A stretch of 64,000 nt of DNA from an uncultured Moraxella sp. GTDB taxonomy: Bacteria; Pseudomonadota; Gammaproteobacteria; Pseudomonadales; Moraxellaceae. The position numbers and the translations under genes are program-made. Below are positions 18,606 to 30,640 of this stretch, piece by piece; within the stretch, counting starts at the first letter, position 1; each line of letters opens with the position of its first letter. The notes beneath the pieces were generated by a model. The model was not told where the DNA came from. It saw nothing but the letters and a program-made list of their open reading frames with translations, and ran no database searches. Where the stretch lies: the NCBI GenBank assembly GCA_943908425.1, contig CALTTC010000008.1, positions 1 to 64,000 on the forward strand, read 5' to 3'.

Positions 18606-20192
18606 ATGATGGTATCAAAAATTTTGGCACGAATTTGGCTCACTTTTTGTGTGCTACTGGTGATTATCCCCCTTGTTGTGATAGTCATGGCTTTGGGGGA
18701 GTTTGATGCTGAAATTTGGGCATTTTTATTAGATTATCAATTGCCAATTTTATTAAAAAATACCGCTGTTTTGGCAGTATCCACTGCTTTTGGAGTGCTT
18801 AGTCTTGGGGTAAGTACGGCGTGGCTAACCACGATGTACCGCTTTCCTGCCCAAAAGTGGCTTGCACCAGCAATGATGCTCCCAATGGCGATGCCCGCTT
18901 ATGTGCTTGCCTTTACTTGGATTGGGCTTTTTGAATATTCAGGGGCGATTGGGGTGTTTTTTAGGCAATTTGGCTTATCCTTTGATATTAGAAATGGGGC
19001 AGGGCTTAGCGTGGTGATGAGCCTTGCATTTTATCCTTATGTATATTTGCTTGCCAAATCGGCGTTTGCCACAATGGGCGGACGAGCAATGGAAGCAGGA
19101 GCATCATTGGGGTTGTCGCCTTATCAAGCATTTTTTAAGATTGCTTTGCCAATGGCACGCCCTTTTATTATTGGGGGTCTTTGGCTTTGTATGATGGAAG
19201 TGCTGGCTGATTTTGGGACAGTGTCGGTATTTGGTTATGAAACCTTTACCACGGCGATTTATGAAGCGTGGTTTGGGTTTTTTTCCTTGCAGACCGCCAA
19301 GCAGTTGGCATTTATTTTGGTAAGTTTTGTGCTTATGATTGTGGTGTTTGAGCAACTAAGCCGTGGCAAACGCCAATTTTATGAAGCAGGCAAGGCAAGT
19401 CGTTATGAGCCTACCCCCTTGGTTGGGGTCAAAAAATATTTGGCAAGTGGTTATTGTTTGCTTATTATGACGCTTGCGTTTTTTGTGCCGATGGGACAAC
19501 TGCTTGTTTGGGTATTTGGCAGTCTTGATGGTGTGCGTTGGGGTGAGCTTATCGGGCAGACATTGCGGTCGTTGTCGGTGAGTGCTGTAGCAGGGCTTAT
19601 CGTGGGTGTGGTAGCGTTGGGGCTCGTATTATCTGCCCAAACCCTTAAAAATAAATGGGCGGTTTTTGGGTTAAAAATGGCAACGATGGGCTATGCCATT
19701 CCGGGTACGGTGTTGGCGGTGGGCATATTTGTGCCGATAGCGTGGTTAGATAATTGGCTAATTGGCACGTTTTCGTTGTCGGCTACTGCAATTTTTAAAG
19801 GCACGCTTTTGGTGATGTTACTGGCGTATTTGGTGCGGTTTTTGGCACTTGGGGTACAAGCGGTGGGGGCAGGGGCAGATAGAATTCAGGCAGGTTATAT
19901 GGAGTCAGCTTACGCTCTTGGCAAAACGCCAAGCCAAGCGATACGGCACGTTTATATACCGATGATTAAAGGGTCGTTATTTGTGGCAATGCTGATGACG
20001 TTTGTTGATGTGATGAAAGAGATTCCCATTACGCTTATGATGCGACCTGCTGGATTTGATATGTTATCGGCAAGAATTTATGCTTTTACGACCGAAGGGT
20101 TGTATGATAAAGCGGCGTTTCCTGCTTTAATTGTGGTCTTGGTAGGCTTGTTGCCTGTGATTGGGTTTGCCAAAATTGGGCAAAAAAAGTAA
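18606..20192 (+). CDS. fbpB: Iron(III) ABC transporter permease
   Basis: A 528-residue inner-membrane protein with about twelve hydrophobic segments in two homologous halves. Each half carries the EAA-type loop that contacts the ATPase: EAGASLGLSPYQAFFKIALP near residue 165 and ESAYALGKTPSQAIRHVYIP near 445. This fused two-domain form is typical of FbpB/SfuB permeases. Start ATG 18606 or the adjacent 18609 is chosen over a TTG at 18594; a weak GGA lies 7 bases upstream. fbpC follows after 53 bases. Confidence 0.9.
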   Translation: MMVSKILARIWLTFCVLLVIIPLVVIVMALGEFDAEIWAFLLDYQLPILLKNTAVLAVSTAFGVLSLGVSTAWLTTMYRFPAQKWLAPAMMLPMAMPAYVLAFTWIGLFEYSGAIGVFFRQFGLSFDIRNGAGLSVVMSLAFYPYVYLLAKSAFATMGGRAMEAGASLGLSPYQAFFKIALPMARPFIIGGLWLCMMEVLADFGTVSVFGYETFTTAIYEAWFGFFSLQTAKQLAFILVSFVLMIVVFEQLSRGKRQFYEAGKASRYEPTPLVGVKKYLASGYCLLIMTLAFFVPMGQLLVWVFGSLDGVRWGELIGQTLRSLSVSAVAGLIVGVVALGLVLSAQTLKNKWAVFGLKMATMGYAIPGTVLAVGIFVPIAWLDNWLIGTFSLSATAIFKGTLLVMLLAYLVRFLALGVQAVGAGADRIQAGYMESAYALGKTPSQAIRHVYIPMIKGSLFVAMLMTFVDVMKEIPITLMMRPAGFDMLSARIYAFTTEGLYDKAAFPALIVVLVGLLPVIGFAKIGQKK

Positions 20193-20204
20193 GGCAAATC
20201 AAGG

Positions 20205-20234
20205 TTTGACAGAATAAATATTTGACAGAATAAA
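20205..20234. repeat. 14-bp direct repeat between fbpB and fbpC
   Basis: TTTGACAGAATAAA occurs at 20205-20218 and again at 20221-20234, just before the fbpC start. A slip-duplication is likely; it moves the fbpC start away from the fbpB stop. No function is evident. Confidence 0.85.
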
Positions 20235-20245
20235 GGGCGAAAATA

Positions 20246-21406
20246 ATGAGTTTGGTGGTTGATAATATTGCATTGGCATTTGATAAGCCGATTTTTGAGC
20301 AAGTTAGCTTTTGTCTTGATGATGGCGAGATTGCCTGTCTTTTGGGGGCATCGGGGTGTGGCAAAACCAGTATTTTACGCTGTATTTTGGGTTTTAATAC
20401 CCCGCATACGGGCGATATTTTGCTGGATAATGTATCGCAATCATCGGTACCGCCACATAAACGGGGCATTGGTATGGTGTTTCAAGACTATGCGTTATTC
20501 CCCCATTTGACCGTGGCGGATAATATCGCTTTTGGCTTAAATGACAAAACCAAAAGTGGGCGAGTAAAAGAGCTTTTGGCACTGATTAAACTTGATGAAT
20601 TTGCTCACCGTTATCCGCACGAATTGTCAGGGGGGCAACAACAGCGAGTGGCATTAGCACGAGCGATTGCCCCAATGCCCAAATTTGTATTGCTAGACGA
20701 GCCATTTTCTAATTTGGATGTGGAATTACGTCAAAGTTTATGCGATGAAGTGCGACTGCTATTAAAATCACAAAATATCGGCGCAATTTTGGTTACGCAC
20801 GACCAAAATGAAGCGTTTGCAATGGCGGATAAAATTGGCGTGATGGCAGATGGCAAGCTATGCAGTTGGGGTACGCCAATGCAACTTTATCATACGCCAA
20901 ATGATAAATTGACCGCTGGTTTTATTGGTGAAGGGGCGATTTTGCCGATTTTATCCACGCATCAGGTGTCAGTGGACAATGGGGCAACAGACAAAGCGGT
21001 AATAGACAAAGTGGGAGTAGACAATAGGGCAGCGGTGGCGATGACGGCATTTGGAGCGGTGGCGTGCGATAATTTGGATAATACAAAAACCCATCTTTTG
21101 GTGCGTCCCAATGCGGTGCTATTGACTGCCTTAGTTGATAATGCCGATACTAATCATAATACCGCCCATACCAAGGCTGACGCCACTACTGCTACCATCA
21201 CCGCCAAAAAATTTCACGAGGGGCGATGGCTTTATCGCCTCAAAAATGATAACAAGCCAAGCGATATAGAGCGGTTAAGTGATTTAAATCATTCAAACAA
21301 TCAGGACAGCCATTTATATGCTGAATTAAAAGCCTATGCCGACCAAGATTGGCAAGTGGGCGACAAAGTGGCAGTGCAATTAACTAAGGCGTGGGGGCTT
21401 ATGTAA
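20246..21406 (+). CDS. fbpC: Iron(III) ABC transporter ATP-binding protein
   Basis: A 386-residue ATPase that drives the FbpB permease from the cytoplasm. Walker A GASGCGKTS (residues 35-43), Q-loop VFQDYALFPH, signature LSGGQQQR, Walker B FVLLDEPFSNLD and the switch histidine VTHDQ are all intact. After about residue 225 comes a TOBE-like region interrupted by two low-complexity runs (about residues 240-265 and 295-320, rich in D, N, A, T, V), including near-repeats of VDN/DKAV. The core fold should be unaffected. Confidence 0.9.
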   Translation: MSLVVDNIALAFDKPIFEQVSFCLDDGEIACLLGASGCGKTSILRCILGFNTPHTGDILLDNVSQSSVPPHKRGIGMVFQDYALFPHLTVADNIAFGLNDKTKSGRVKELLALIKLDEFAHRYPHELSGGQQQRVALARAIAPMPKFVLLDEPFSNLDVELRQSLCDEVRLLLKSQNIGAILVTHDQNEAFAMADKIGVMADGKLCSWGTPMQLYHTPNDKLTAGFIGEGAILPILSTHQVSVDNGATDKAVIDKVGVDNRAAVAMTAFGAVACDNLDNTKTHLLVRPNAVLLTALVDNADTNHNTAHTKADATTATITAKKFHEGRWLYRLKNDNKPSDIERLSDLNHSNNQDSHLYAELKAYADQDWQVGDKVAVQLTKAWGLM

Positions 21407-21616
21407 GCTCACAGCGTGGGCGGTGATAGGTGGTAATAACGCTTGGTTAGCAACTTGGTTGTTTGCTAAAGGCTATTACAGCAACTAAACCCAGCAACAA
21501 CTAGGCAATAACTACACAAAAACTTGCTAACTGTTTTTGTTACGCTATCTTTTGTTACGCCAAACTTTTATAGCGACAAATTAAACGTTTGATAGTAACT
21601 TAAACGCTTAGCGGTC

Positions 21617-21808
21617 TTAAAGCTCATCAAGCCACGCCATTTGAATGGCTTCAAGTAATTTTTCGTTGGAGGCATCAGGGTCGCCCACAAAGCCATCTAA
21701 TTCACAGACATAGCGGTGCAAATCGGTAAAGCGGATATATTGTACATCAACATCAGGGTGGGTGTCAGCCAAGGCGATGGCAATATCGGTGGTATCTGTC
21801 CAGTTCAT
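21617..21808 (-). CDS. iscX: Fe-S cluster assembly adaptor IscX
   Basis: A 63-residue protein nearly identical in plan to E. coli IscX (66 residues): MNWTDTTDIA start, VRFTDLH-like YIRFTDLHRYVCELDGF, DPDASNEKLLEAI and the acidic end WLDEL. IscX binds IscS and iron and tunes cluster assembly on IscU. It normally ends the isc operon after fdx; here it stands alone, convergent with fbpC. The flanks 21407-21616 and 21809-21990 show no other gene. Confidence 0.9.
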   Translation of the reverse strand: MNWTDTTDIAIALADTHPDVDVQYIRFTDLHRYVCELDGFVGDPDASNEKLLEAIQMAWLDEL

Positions 21809-21991
21809 AAAGGTTCTTCAGTCAAAGTTTTGGTTGGTAAATAAACGTTGGTAAAACAGTGTTGGGTTGATTATATTATGTAATTAACAAATAGTGTAAC
21901 AAATTTTAACTTAAATTTCTATATTAAATTTTTTAACTGATTTTGCTGTTTTTTATTTAAAAAATCAATTAAAAGATTTGGTTGATTATAT

Positions 21992-22019
21992 TTTACTTAA
22001 ATCAAAAATTGCTTATAAT
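21992..22019 (+). promoter_or_regulatory. katG: Predicted katG promoter
   Basis: TTTACT (21992-21997) and TATAAT (22014-22019) with 16-base spacing, about 77 bases before the katG ATG. The region repeats GGTTGATTATATT near 21867 and 21979. I could not fit an OxyR site with confidence. Confidence 0.45.
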
Positions 22020-22083
22020 AGAACCAATCCCTTAAGAAAATTAAGTAATTGATTGAGGGGTGCTTATAAAACTTTGACGTTAA

Positions 22084-24405
<2,322 letters not shown>

Positions 24406-24440
24406 GAGTTATTGTATAACTTGATTGCATAAATCGCTTT

Positions 24441-24472
24441 AAAACAGCCAGTCAGATGATTGGCTGTTTTTT
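24441..24472 (+). terminator. Terminator after katG, possibly bidirectional
   Basis: AAAACAGCCA (24441-24450) pairs with TGGCTGTTTT (24461-24470), with partial pairing inside the loop, then TT. On the minus strand the hairpin is followed by TTTT as well, so it may also serve the mscS gene ending at 24562. Confidence 0.88.
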
Positions 24473-24561
24473 ATGATGGATAAAGATAAATTGGATAAAA
24501 TAAATAGGCAGTTATGGGTTTTGGTTGAGTTTATTGTCAATTAACTTTATCTAAATATTTT

Positions 24562-26400
24562 TTATGGACGCGGCAGTGCACTTTCTTTCACCTGTATCCT
24601 GTCTTGGGGCAGATAATGCGGGGCGTGCTTGCCAAGATAATCCAGCAGTTGCTTTCTAATATCACAGGCGATTTGCCAAGCGTTGCTTGGGGTGTCGGCA
24701 CTCACCATACCAACGAGCGTTACCACTTTTTCGCTTACGCCATAGACATACAAGGCAGGCTCTTCATCGCCATTATTGAGAATATGGGCTTTGGCGAATT
24801 TCATAAATTTGTCTTGCAGATAATCAAAATCGGCACAATAATCCACATACAAATAAATCATCGTTGATTGCTTGGCGTTGGTGTGCGTCCAGTTTTCTAT
24901 CACTTCGGTAACAAAATAGCGCATTGGCACGATAAGTCGTCTTTTATCCCAAGTCAGTAGCACCGCATAGGTGTAGCGTAAATCTTCTACCGTACACCAT
25001 TCTTGTTCAAAAATTAAGGCATCGCCAATACGCACAGGCTGAGTGGTTGCCACTTGAATGCCAGCAATGATATTGCCAAGTGTGGATTGGGCGGCAATGC
25101 CTGCGACCGCCCCCAAAATGCCTGCTGATGTTAATAAAATTTTGCCAAGGCTTTTTAAATCAACAAATAGCCCCAAGCCATACCAACTGCCCGATAAAAT
25201 CATCACAAAAATAAAAATCCGCCGAAAAACAGACAGATAAGTTTTACGCTTTTGGCGTTTTTCGGTTTCTTTATCTTTTAGGCTGTCAATCTGTAAATTT
25301 TCATAGCGATTGGCAAAAAAGTTAATCACCCGCACCCCAAACCACATCATCAGCACAAGGAGCACCACCCAAATGATAGGGCGGGTGGACGTGGCAATGG
25401 CGTGGACGTAAGGCAGTCGCCCTGAGACCATCAAATAAATAATGCCAAAGGCAAGGGTAATGGTAAAGGGCAAGGCGACACGGTCAATGAGTTCAATAAA
25501 AATACTTGCTAAGTATGATTGTTGTTTATCGCTATTACTGTCTTGAAGGTAATTCAAAAGACGGCTTAACCCCTTGCTTACCAAATGGGCAAAACCAAGG
25601 CTTGCACAAAATAGCACCAATAACGCCAGCCACTCCCATAAATCCACGCCCCAAAGTTTGTGGGTCAGCCAATCAGGCAAGCGTTTTTCAAAGTCGGCAG
25701 GCTTATGCACCTCGTACAGTCTGTCAATATTTTCTACACTGGCACGAGAAAATACCCACACAGGCGAATGCCCTTCAACATATACTCGTTCAATATAGAT
25801 GGGAATGCTACGCGATTTATAATCAATGCTACCAAGCTTTATGCTACGCCGTGGCACGCCCTTTAAGGGATTATTCTCCCCCAAAGTCGGCTCTATCACC
25901 CCATCTGGGCGGTCGGGCAAATCATCATAAAGGTATAGTCCCTTTTCGTTTAACAAATAATCAAGCTTAAATGCCAACTCTGCTCCTTTTGTGGCTTGTA
26001 TCTCGGCAGGATAGGCATTTAGGTTTAACGCGTGGCTGGCTAGGGCAAAATTATCTAGCAATACCGCTGTCTCAAAAAATTCCAACAGTGCCAGTGGCGT
26101 ATGCAAATTGGGTTCTTGTGGCGTGTAAAGCCCAGCATTTAACGCGTTTAAGACAATAAATTCATCTTGAAAATCGCCTGTTAGCTCGCTTTTGCTAAAC
26201 AATATATCGGTTTGGCTTGGGTCGCTGTTTGGGCTTTTGGTGTTTGTGCTGATATTTTGTTGCGTGCTGATTTGCGTGGTGTCTGCTTGCGTGGTGTTAG
26301 CTTCTGTAGTGTTTGCGTGAATGGTGCTTTGATTGGCAAGGGCAATGGACGCTGGCGACAATAACAGCGTGCTGATAAAGAGCGTGTAAATGGCTTTCAA
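24562..26400 (-). CDS. MscS-family mechanosensitive channel
   Basis: A 612-residue inner-membrane protein. It starts with a signal peptide (cleavage near ALA-N, residue 23), then a T/Q/N-rich stretch (residues 25-60), a periplasmic domain, and five or so membrane helices from about residue 245. The pore-lining helix and beta domain are visible in LLTSAGILGAVAGIAAQSTLGN and QPVRIGDALIF. MscS channels release solutes on osmotic downshift; large members with periplasmic domains resemble YbiO/YnaI. The start is TTG (26400) with AAGG 8 bases upstream; no ATG is available in frame nearby. Divergent from katA. Confidence 0.85.
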   Translation of the reverse strand: MKAIYTLFISTLLLSPASIALANQSTIHANTTEANTTQADTTQISTQQNISTNTKSPNSDPSQTDILFSKSELTGDFQDEFIVLNALNAGLYTPQEPNLHTPLALLEFFETAVLLDNFALASHALNLNAYPAEIQATKGAELAFKLDYLLNEKGLYLYDDLPDRPDGVIEPTLGENNPLKGVPRRSIKLGSIDYKSRSIPIYIERVYVEGHSPVWVFSRASVENIDRLYEVHKPADFEKRLPDWLTHKLWGVDLWEWLALLVLFCASLGFAHLVSKGLSRLLNYLQDSNSDKQQSYLASIFIELIDRVALPFTITLAFGIIYLMVSGRLPYVHAIATSTRPIIWVVLLVLMMWFGVRVINFFANRYENLQIDSLKDKETEKRQKRKTYLSVFRRIFIFVMILSGSWYGLGLFVDLKSLGKILLTSAGILGAVAGIAAQSTLGNIIAGIQVATTQPVRIGDALIFEQEWCTVEDLRYTYAVLLTWDKRRLIVPMRYFVTEVIENWTHTNAKQSTMIYLYVDYCADFDYLQDKFMKFAKAHILNNGDEEPALYVYGVSEKVVTLVGMVSADTPSNAWQIACDIRKQLLDYLGKHAPHYLPQDRIQVKESALPRP

Positions 26401-26580
26401 AATGGTAACCTTTTTTAAATCATAACGATAAATGGATAATGATGGCTTGATATAGTTAAATAAATAAAATTAAGCTTAAAAATTACAACAAGCGCGCATT
26501 ATAACATTGAATTAGCTTATCAGATGAGCCAAAACCATATCGGTGTTGTGGTATTCTTTAATTTGATAAATCCTAATCAT

Positions 26581-26599
26581 TGATTATTTTTAATTATCA
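26581..26599. promoter_or_regulatory. Inverted repeat upstream of katA and mscS
   Basis: TGATTATT-TTT-AATTATCA is a near-perfect 8-3-8 palindrome in the divergent katA/mscS promoter region. A TATAAT at 26637-26642 is a likely katA -10 box. The palindrome resembles an operator for a dimeric regulator of the Fur/PerR type, but the half-site spacing is wider than in a standard Fur box. Confidence 0.45.
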
Positions 26600-26686
26600 A
26601 AAACGCGCTCGCCTTTTAAAATCCGCCATTTTATTGTATAATAACGCCCTAAACTAGCCACTTTGACCACTAGGAGCAAGTAGCCA

Positions 26687-28273
26687 ATGAAAGACGATAT
26701 GAAAAAAGACGATATGCACAACACGCAAGATAACCCAGCTGTGCAAGACCGCCACAAATTACAATGCCCTGTCACGCATATGACCATGAGCAATGGGGCA
26801 CCTGTCGCCGACAACCAAAACAGTATGACCGCAGGGCGACGTGGACCGCTATTGACCCAAGATTTATGGCTGAATGAAAAATTAGCCGATTTTGCTCGTG
26901 AGAATATTCCTGAACGGCGTATGCACGCCAAAGGTTCTGGGGCGTTTGGTATATTTACGGTGACCAATGACATCACCAAATACACGCGTGCCAAAATTTT
27001 TAGCGAAGTGGGCAAAAAAACCGAGATGTTTGCTCGCTTTAGCACCGTGGCAGGTGAGCGTGGGGCGGCGGACGCTGAGCGTGATATTCGTGGCTTTGCC
27101 TTGAAGTTTTATACCGAAGAGGGCAACTGGGATATGGTGGGTAACAATACTCCTGTATTTTTTATGCGTGACCCAAGAAAATTCCCTGACCTTAATAAAG
27201 CAGTCAAACGAGACCCCCGCACCAATATGCGTAGTGCCACCAACAACTGGGATTTTTGGACGCTACTGCCTGAGGCACTCCACCAAGTTACCATTGTGAT
27301 GAGCGACCGTGGCATTCCAAAATCTTACCGCCATATGCACGGCTTTAGCAGTCATACCTACAGCTTGATTAACAGCGATAATGAGCGGTTTTGGGTGAAG
27401 TTTCATTTTCGCACCCAACAAGGCATTGAAAATCTAACCGATGATGAGGCAATGCAAGTAGTTGGGGCTGACCGTGAAAGCCACCAAAAAGATTTGTATG
27501 AATCTATTGAAAAGGGCGATTTCCCCAAATGGACAATGTATGTTCAAATTATGCCAGAAACCGACGCCGACAAAGTGCCTTATCACCCCTTTGATTTGAC
27601 CAAGGTGTGGCCAAAAGGCGATTACCCTTTGATTGAAGTGGGTGAGTTTGAACTTAACAAGAACCCTGAAAACTATTTTGCTGACGTGGAGCAAGCCGCT
27701 TTTGCCCCAAGCAACCTAATTCCGGGGATTAGCGTCTCACCTGACAGAATGCTACAAGCACGTTTGGTGAATTATGCCGATGCCGAACGCTACCGTTTGG
27801 GCGTTAATCGCCACCAAATCCCTGTCAATCGTCCCCGCTGTCCTGTGGCAAGTAACCACCGTGATGGGCAAGGGCGTGTTGATGGCAACTATGGCGACCG
27901 CCCCCACTATGAGCCAAACAGCTTTGGGCAATGGCAAGAACAGCCACAATATGCCGAGCCACCCCTAAAAATTGATGGCTATGCAATGCACTATGATTTT
28001 CGTGAAGATGATGACGATTATTTTAGCCAGCCAAGAGCGTTGTTTAATTTGATGAATGATGAGCAAAAACAAGCGTTGTTTGATAACACCGCTGCCGCTA
28101 TGGGCGATGCTTTTGACTTTATCAAATACCGTCATATCCGTAATTGCTACAAATGCGATAAAGCCTATGGTGAAGGCGTGGCAAAAGCCTTGGGTATGAC
28201 CACCGAGCAAGCGATTAAAGAGTACCACAATGACCCTGCTCGCCACTTACCTAGCGTCATTAAATTTGACTAA
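26687..28273 (+). CDS. katA: Monofunctional haem catalase
   Basis: A 528-residue catalase that converts hydrogen peroxide to water and oxygen. The distal histidine is in [12 protein letters not shown], the distal asparagine in [14 protein letters not shown], and the proximal haem tyrosine in [15 protein letters not shown]. Length and motifs fit the small-subunit clade 3 catalases. The N terminus has a polar extension with KKDDM repeats and a cysteine (LQCPVTH) before the conserved [10 protein letters not shown]. Strong terminator downstream. Together with katG 2.3 kb away it makes this a peroxide-defence region. Confidence 0.95.
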   Translation: MKDDMKKDDMHNTQDNPAVQDRHKLQCPVTHMTMSNGAPVADNQNSMTAGRRGPLLTQDLWLNEKLADFARENIPERRMHAKGSGAFGIFTVTNDITKYTRAKIFSEVGKKTEMFARFSTVAGERGAADAERDIRGFALKFYTEEGNWDMVGNNTPVFFMRDPRKFPDLNKAVKRDPRTNMRSATNNWDFWTLLPEALHQVTIVMSDRGIPKSYRHMHGFSSHTYSLINSDNERFWVKFHFRTQQGIENLTDDEAMQVVGADRESHQKDLYESIEKGDFPKWTMYVQIMPETDADKVPYHPFDLTKVWPKGDYPLIEVGEFELNKNPENYFADVEQAAFAPSNLIPGISVSPDRMLQARLVNYADAERYRLGVNRHQIPVNRPRCPVASNHRDGQGRVDGNYGDRPHYEPNSFGQWQEQPQYAEPPLKIDGYAMHYDFREDDDDYFSQPRALFNLMNDEQKQALFDNTAAAMGDAFDFIKYRHIRNCYKCDKAYGEGVAKALGMTTEQAIKEYHNDPARHLPSVIKFD

Positions 28274-28288
28274 TCATTGCTTGGCAAT

Positions 28289-28316
28289 AAAAACCGTCCT
28301 TTGGGGGCGGTTTTTT
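28289..28316 (+). terminator. Terminator after katA
   Basis: AAAAACCG (28289-28296) pairs with CGGTTTTT (28308-28315) around TCCTTTGGGGG. It is almost the same sequence as the terminator at 29030-29054. Confidence 0.88.
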
Positions 28317-28402
28317 GTTATGCTTTTGTTGTATTTGTATTTGATTTGGGCTGGGGTTTTTGTTATAGTATTTTTAAAATTTTAACCAAAAGGAGAGCGA
28401 GT

Positions 28403-28963
28403 ATGAAACAACCAACCATCAAAACCTTAGGTGCAAAAATACTATTGGCGTTGAGTTTGGGCGTGGCATCGGTAAGTATGGCAGCTCCCCCAACTGATGC
28501 TCAAATCGCAACGCTTGCCAAGGTGAGTGGCATTCAAGAAGTAATAGATGGCACTTTTGCACAAGGCTTTATTGCTCCCATCAAGACCAGCATTGCCAAT
28601 CACCCCAGTTATGCTTCGCTTTCTGCCAAAGATAAAAAACGCCTAGATGACGCCGCCAATGAGTTTGTAAGTAATGTCATCGCAGACCTTGATAAGGACA
28701 AATTTCAGGCGTCTATGCTAGAGGCTTTCAATCGTGTCAATAAGAAATACTACAGCGATAAAGAAGTGCAAGCGTTGATTGATTTTTATAGCTCGCCAAT
28801 AGGCAAAAGGATTGTTGCTAAACAAATGCCGATGATGAATGAGTTTATGCAAGAGACAATGGCGTATACGGCAGACCCGAAAGTAACAGAACAAGCCATT
28901 AAATCATCAGCCAAATATGGTATGTATTTTCAGCAAACGGTTGATGCTATTTTGGAAAAATAG
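28403..28963 (+). CDS. DUF2059 family exported protein (first of two)
   Basis: A 186-residue protein. A signal peptide (MKQPTIKTLGAKILLAL onward, cleavage near SMAA) predicts export to the periplasm. The DUF2059 core shows YSDKEVQALIDFYSSPIGKRI around residues 115-135. The function of this family is unknown. ATG 28403 is preferred over an upstream in-frame start at 28277 because AGGAGAG lies 8 bases before it and it yields a clean signal peptide. It has its own terminator and a diverged paralogue downstream. Confidence 0.85.
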   Translation: MKQPTIKTLGAKILLALSLGVASVSMAAPPTDAQIATLAKVSGIQEVIDGTFAQGFIAPIKTSIANHPSYASLSAKDKKRLDDAANEFVSNVIADLDKDKFQASMLEAFNRVNKKYYSDKEVQALIDFYSSPIGKRIVAKQMPMMNEFMQETMAYTADPKVTEQAIKSSAKYGMYFQQTVDAILEK

Positions 28964-29029
28964 CCTAAGCTCACTTTAAATCAATTTAATATTTGTTAAG
29001 CTGTCTATAAAAACAATATCATTTTAATC

Positions 29030-29054
29030 AAACCGTCCTTTGGGGCGGTTTTTA
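29030..29054 (+). terminator. Terminator after the first DUF2059 gene
   Basis: AAACCG / CGGTTT stem around TCCTTTGGGG, then TTTA. Near copy of the katA terminator, suggesting duplication of the segment or convergent choice of terminator. Confidence 0.8.
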
Positions 29055-29250
29055 TTTGAATGGTTAAAAAGCTTTATTTTGCTTAAAAAATACCTAGGTA
29101 ATAAATAAAAGCGGTTGTTTAAATGTTGGGATTTAAATTGGTGCAAGTGGACTTTTATGCTATACTCCTTAAAGTAAGTGGTAGAGAAGTTAGTTGATAT
29201 TTGCTAAATCTTTTACATAAAGTCTGATACAACCAAAATGGAGTACACCA

Positions 29251-29817
29251 ATGGCGATAAATAATTTATCTAAGTCTACATTCTTAAAAACAATGCTATT
29301 AACGGCGGTGTTGGCTGTCCCAACGCTAAGCTATGCTATGCCCCCAAGCGATGCACAGCTAGAGCGTTTTATTGCAATTTCTCAAATCAATGAGCAGTTT
29401 AGAGATGGCTTTAAAAATGGTATGTTACAAGTAGTAAAAGATAGAGTGATAAGTCATCCCAAGTGGCAGACGCTAAGCAAAGACCAGCAGGCACAAGTTG
29501 AACAAGCGTTAGAAAATTATGTCAATCAAGTTGCTAATGAGCTTGACACCCCAGAGCTGAGACAGGCGGTTTTGGCACAGTTTAAGGCGGTCGCTTGGAC
29601 ACACTACAATGCCGATGAAGTGGCGGCAATGAATGCGTTTTATAGCACGCCGATTGGGCAAAGTGTGGCAACAAAGCAGACGAACATAATGAATGACTTT
29701 ACGCAGTCGGTGGGCGATTACATACGAACGCCAGCGGTGATTCAAAAGCTAGAAAACGTCAGCCAAAAACACGCCAAAACGCTTGAAAATCAGCTAAAAA
29801 ATATCGGTTTGGATTAA
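29251..29817 (+). CDS. DUF2059 family exported protein (second of two)
   Basis: A 188-residue paralogue of the gene at 28403. Signal peptide in residues 1-29 (FLKTMLLTAVLAVPTLSYA, cleavage after YA). The family core YNADEVAAMNAFYSTPIGQSV lies near residues 117-138, and both paralogues begin the mature part with MPPSDAQ or APPTDAQ. Outside these blocks the two differ strongly, so the duplication is old. It has separate upstream and downstream noncoding DNA, so the two genes are probably independent units. Function unknown. Confidence 0.85.
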   Translation: MAINNLSKSTFLKTMLLTAVLAVPTLSYAMPPSDAQLERFIAISQINEQFRDGFKNGMLQVVKDRVISHPKWQTLSKDQQAQVEQALENYVNQVANELDTPELRQAVLAQFKAVAWTHYNADEVAAMNAFYSTPIGQSVATKQTNIMNDFTQSVGDYIRTPAVIQKLENVSQKHAKTLENQLKNIGLD

Positions 29818-29923
29818 ACCTAAAGTTATGGCACAAAAGTGATTTGATACAAAAGCAATCAAAATAGCCAGATACCATTGCTTAACAAAATCAAGACTTA
29901 ACAAAATCAAAGCTTGACAATAC

Positions 29924-29959
29924 AAAAAACATTCGCTCATTAAAGGGCTAATGTTTTTT
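29924..29959 (+). terminator. Terminator after the second DUF2059 gene
   Basis: AAAAAACATT (29924-29933) pairs with AATGTTTTTT (29950-29959) around a 16-base loop, ending in T residues. It lies just before the nuoA promoter region. Confidence 0.75.
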
Positions 29960-29998
29960 GGTTTTGATTTTGTGGGTTTTGTGTGATAAGTTTTGTGT

Positions 29999-30004
29999 TA
30001 TAAT
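29999..30004 (+). promoter_or_regulatory. nuoA: Predicted -10 box of nuoA
   Basis: TATAAT located 29 bases before the nuoA ATG. A weak TTGTGT lies about 15 bases upstream. Placement between a terminator and the first nuo gene makes this the likely start of the nuo transcript. Confidence 0.4.
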
Positions 30005-30033
30005 AAGCCGTCTTAGAACTTTCAAGGATTGCT

Positions 30034-30627
30034 ATGTTGTCTGCCCATATCTCAGCCATTGTCTATTTGCTTGCGGCATTTGGCTTGGTTGTTTTTATGC
30101 TTGTGGTGCCACGTCTATTGGGGGGCGTATCATCAGGGCGACAAAAGCACGAAAATTTTGAAGCAGGGGTGGTATCGGCAGGGTCGGCACGCATTCGCTT
30201 GTCGGCTAAATTTTATTTGGTGGCAATCTTTTTTGTGATTTTTGATTTGGAAGCCTTGTATTTGTATGCTTATTCGGTGAGTGTGCGTGATGTCGGCTGG
30301 GTAGGGTTTACAGCAGCGACAAGCTTTATTGTGATTTTGTTTGTAGGACTGCTTTATGAATTAAAGCTTGGAGCGATGAACTGGGCACCTGCCGACAAAC
30401 GCCAAAAAGTGGCACGCATTTTGGCACGTCCTGCTAGTTTTGATTTGGCGAGCATTACCGCCTTTAATGGCATTGATGAGTTGCACACCGACCCCACTGG
30501 CAAAATCCCTGCCCAATCGTCAGGGCGTATCAATGTCTCAAACGATGTTGCCAAAAATCAAGCCCATATGGCAAATATTGACCATATCAACACCACAGGG
30601 CAAATTACCACGCAGAAGTTTGATTAA
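30034..30627 (+). CDS. nuoA: NADH-quinone oxidoreductase subunit A
   Basis: A 197-residue membrane subunit of complex I with three membrane helices. KHENFEAGVVSAGSARIRLSAKFYLVAIFFVIFDLEALY, the signature loop and second helix, lies around residues 38-77 and holds the acidic residues near the quinone channel. The final 55 or so residues are a polar N/T/D/Q-rich tail not found in most NuoA proteins. Two cargo genes separate it from nuoB, although nuoA and nuoB normally adjoin. Confidence 0.93.
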   Translation: MLSAHISAIVYLLAAFGLVVFMLVVPRLLGGVSSGRQKHENFEAGVVSAGSARIRLSAKFYLVAIFFVIFDLEALYLYAYSVSVRDVGWVGFTAATSFIVILFVGLLYELKLGAMNWAPADKRQKVARILARPASFDLASITAFNGIDELHTDPTGKIPAQSSGRINVSNDVAKNQAHMANIDHINTTGQITTQKFD

Positions 30628-30640
30628 GAAAATTAATTCA

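Noticed and set aside
20205..20234. Repeat before fbpC as a regulator site
   Set aside because: A direct repeat with no dyad symmetry and no match to Fur; more likely a slip duplication.
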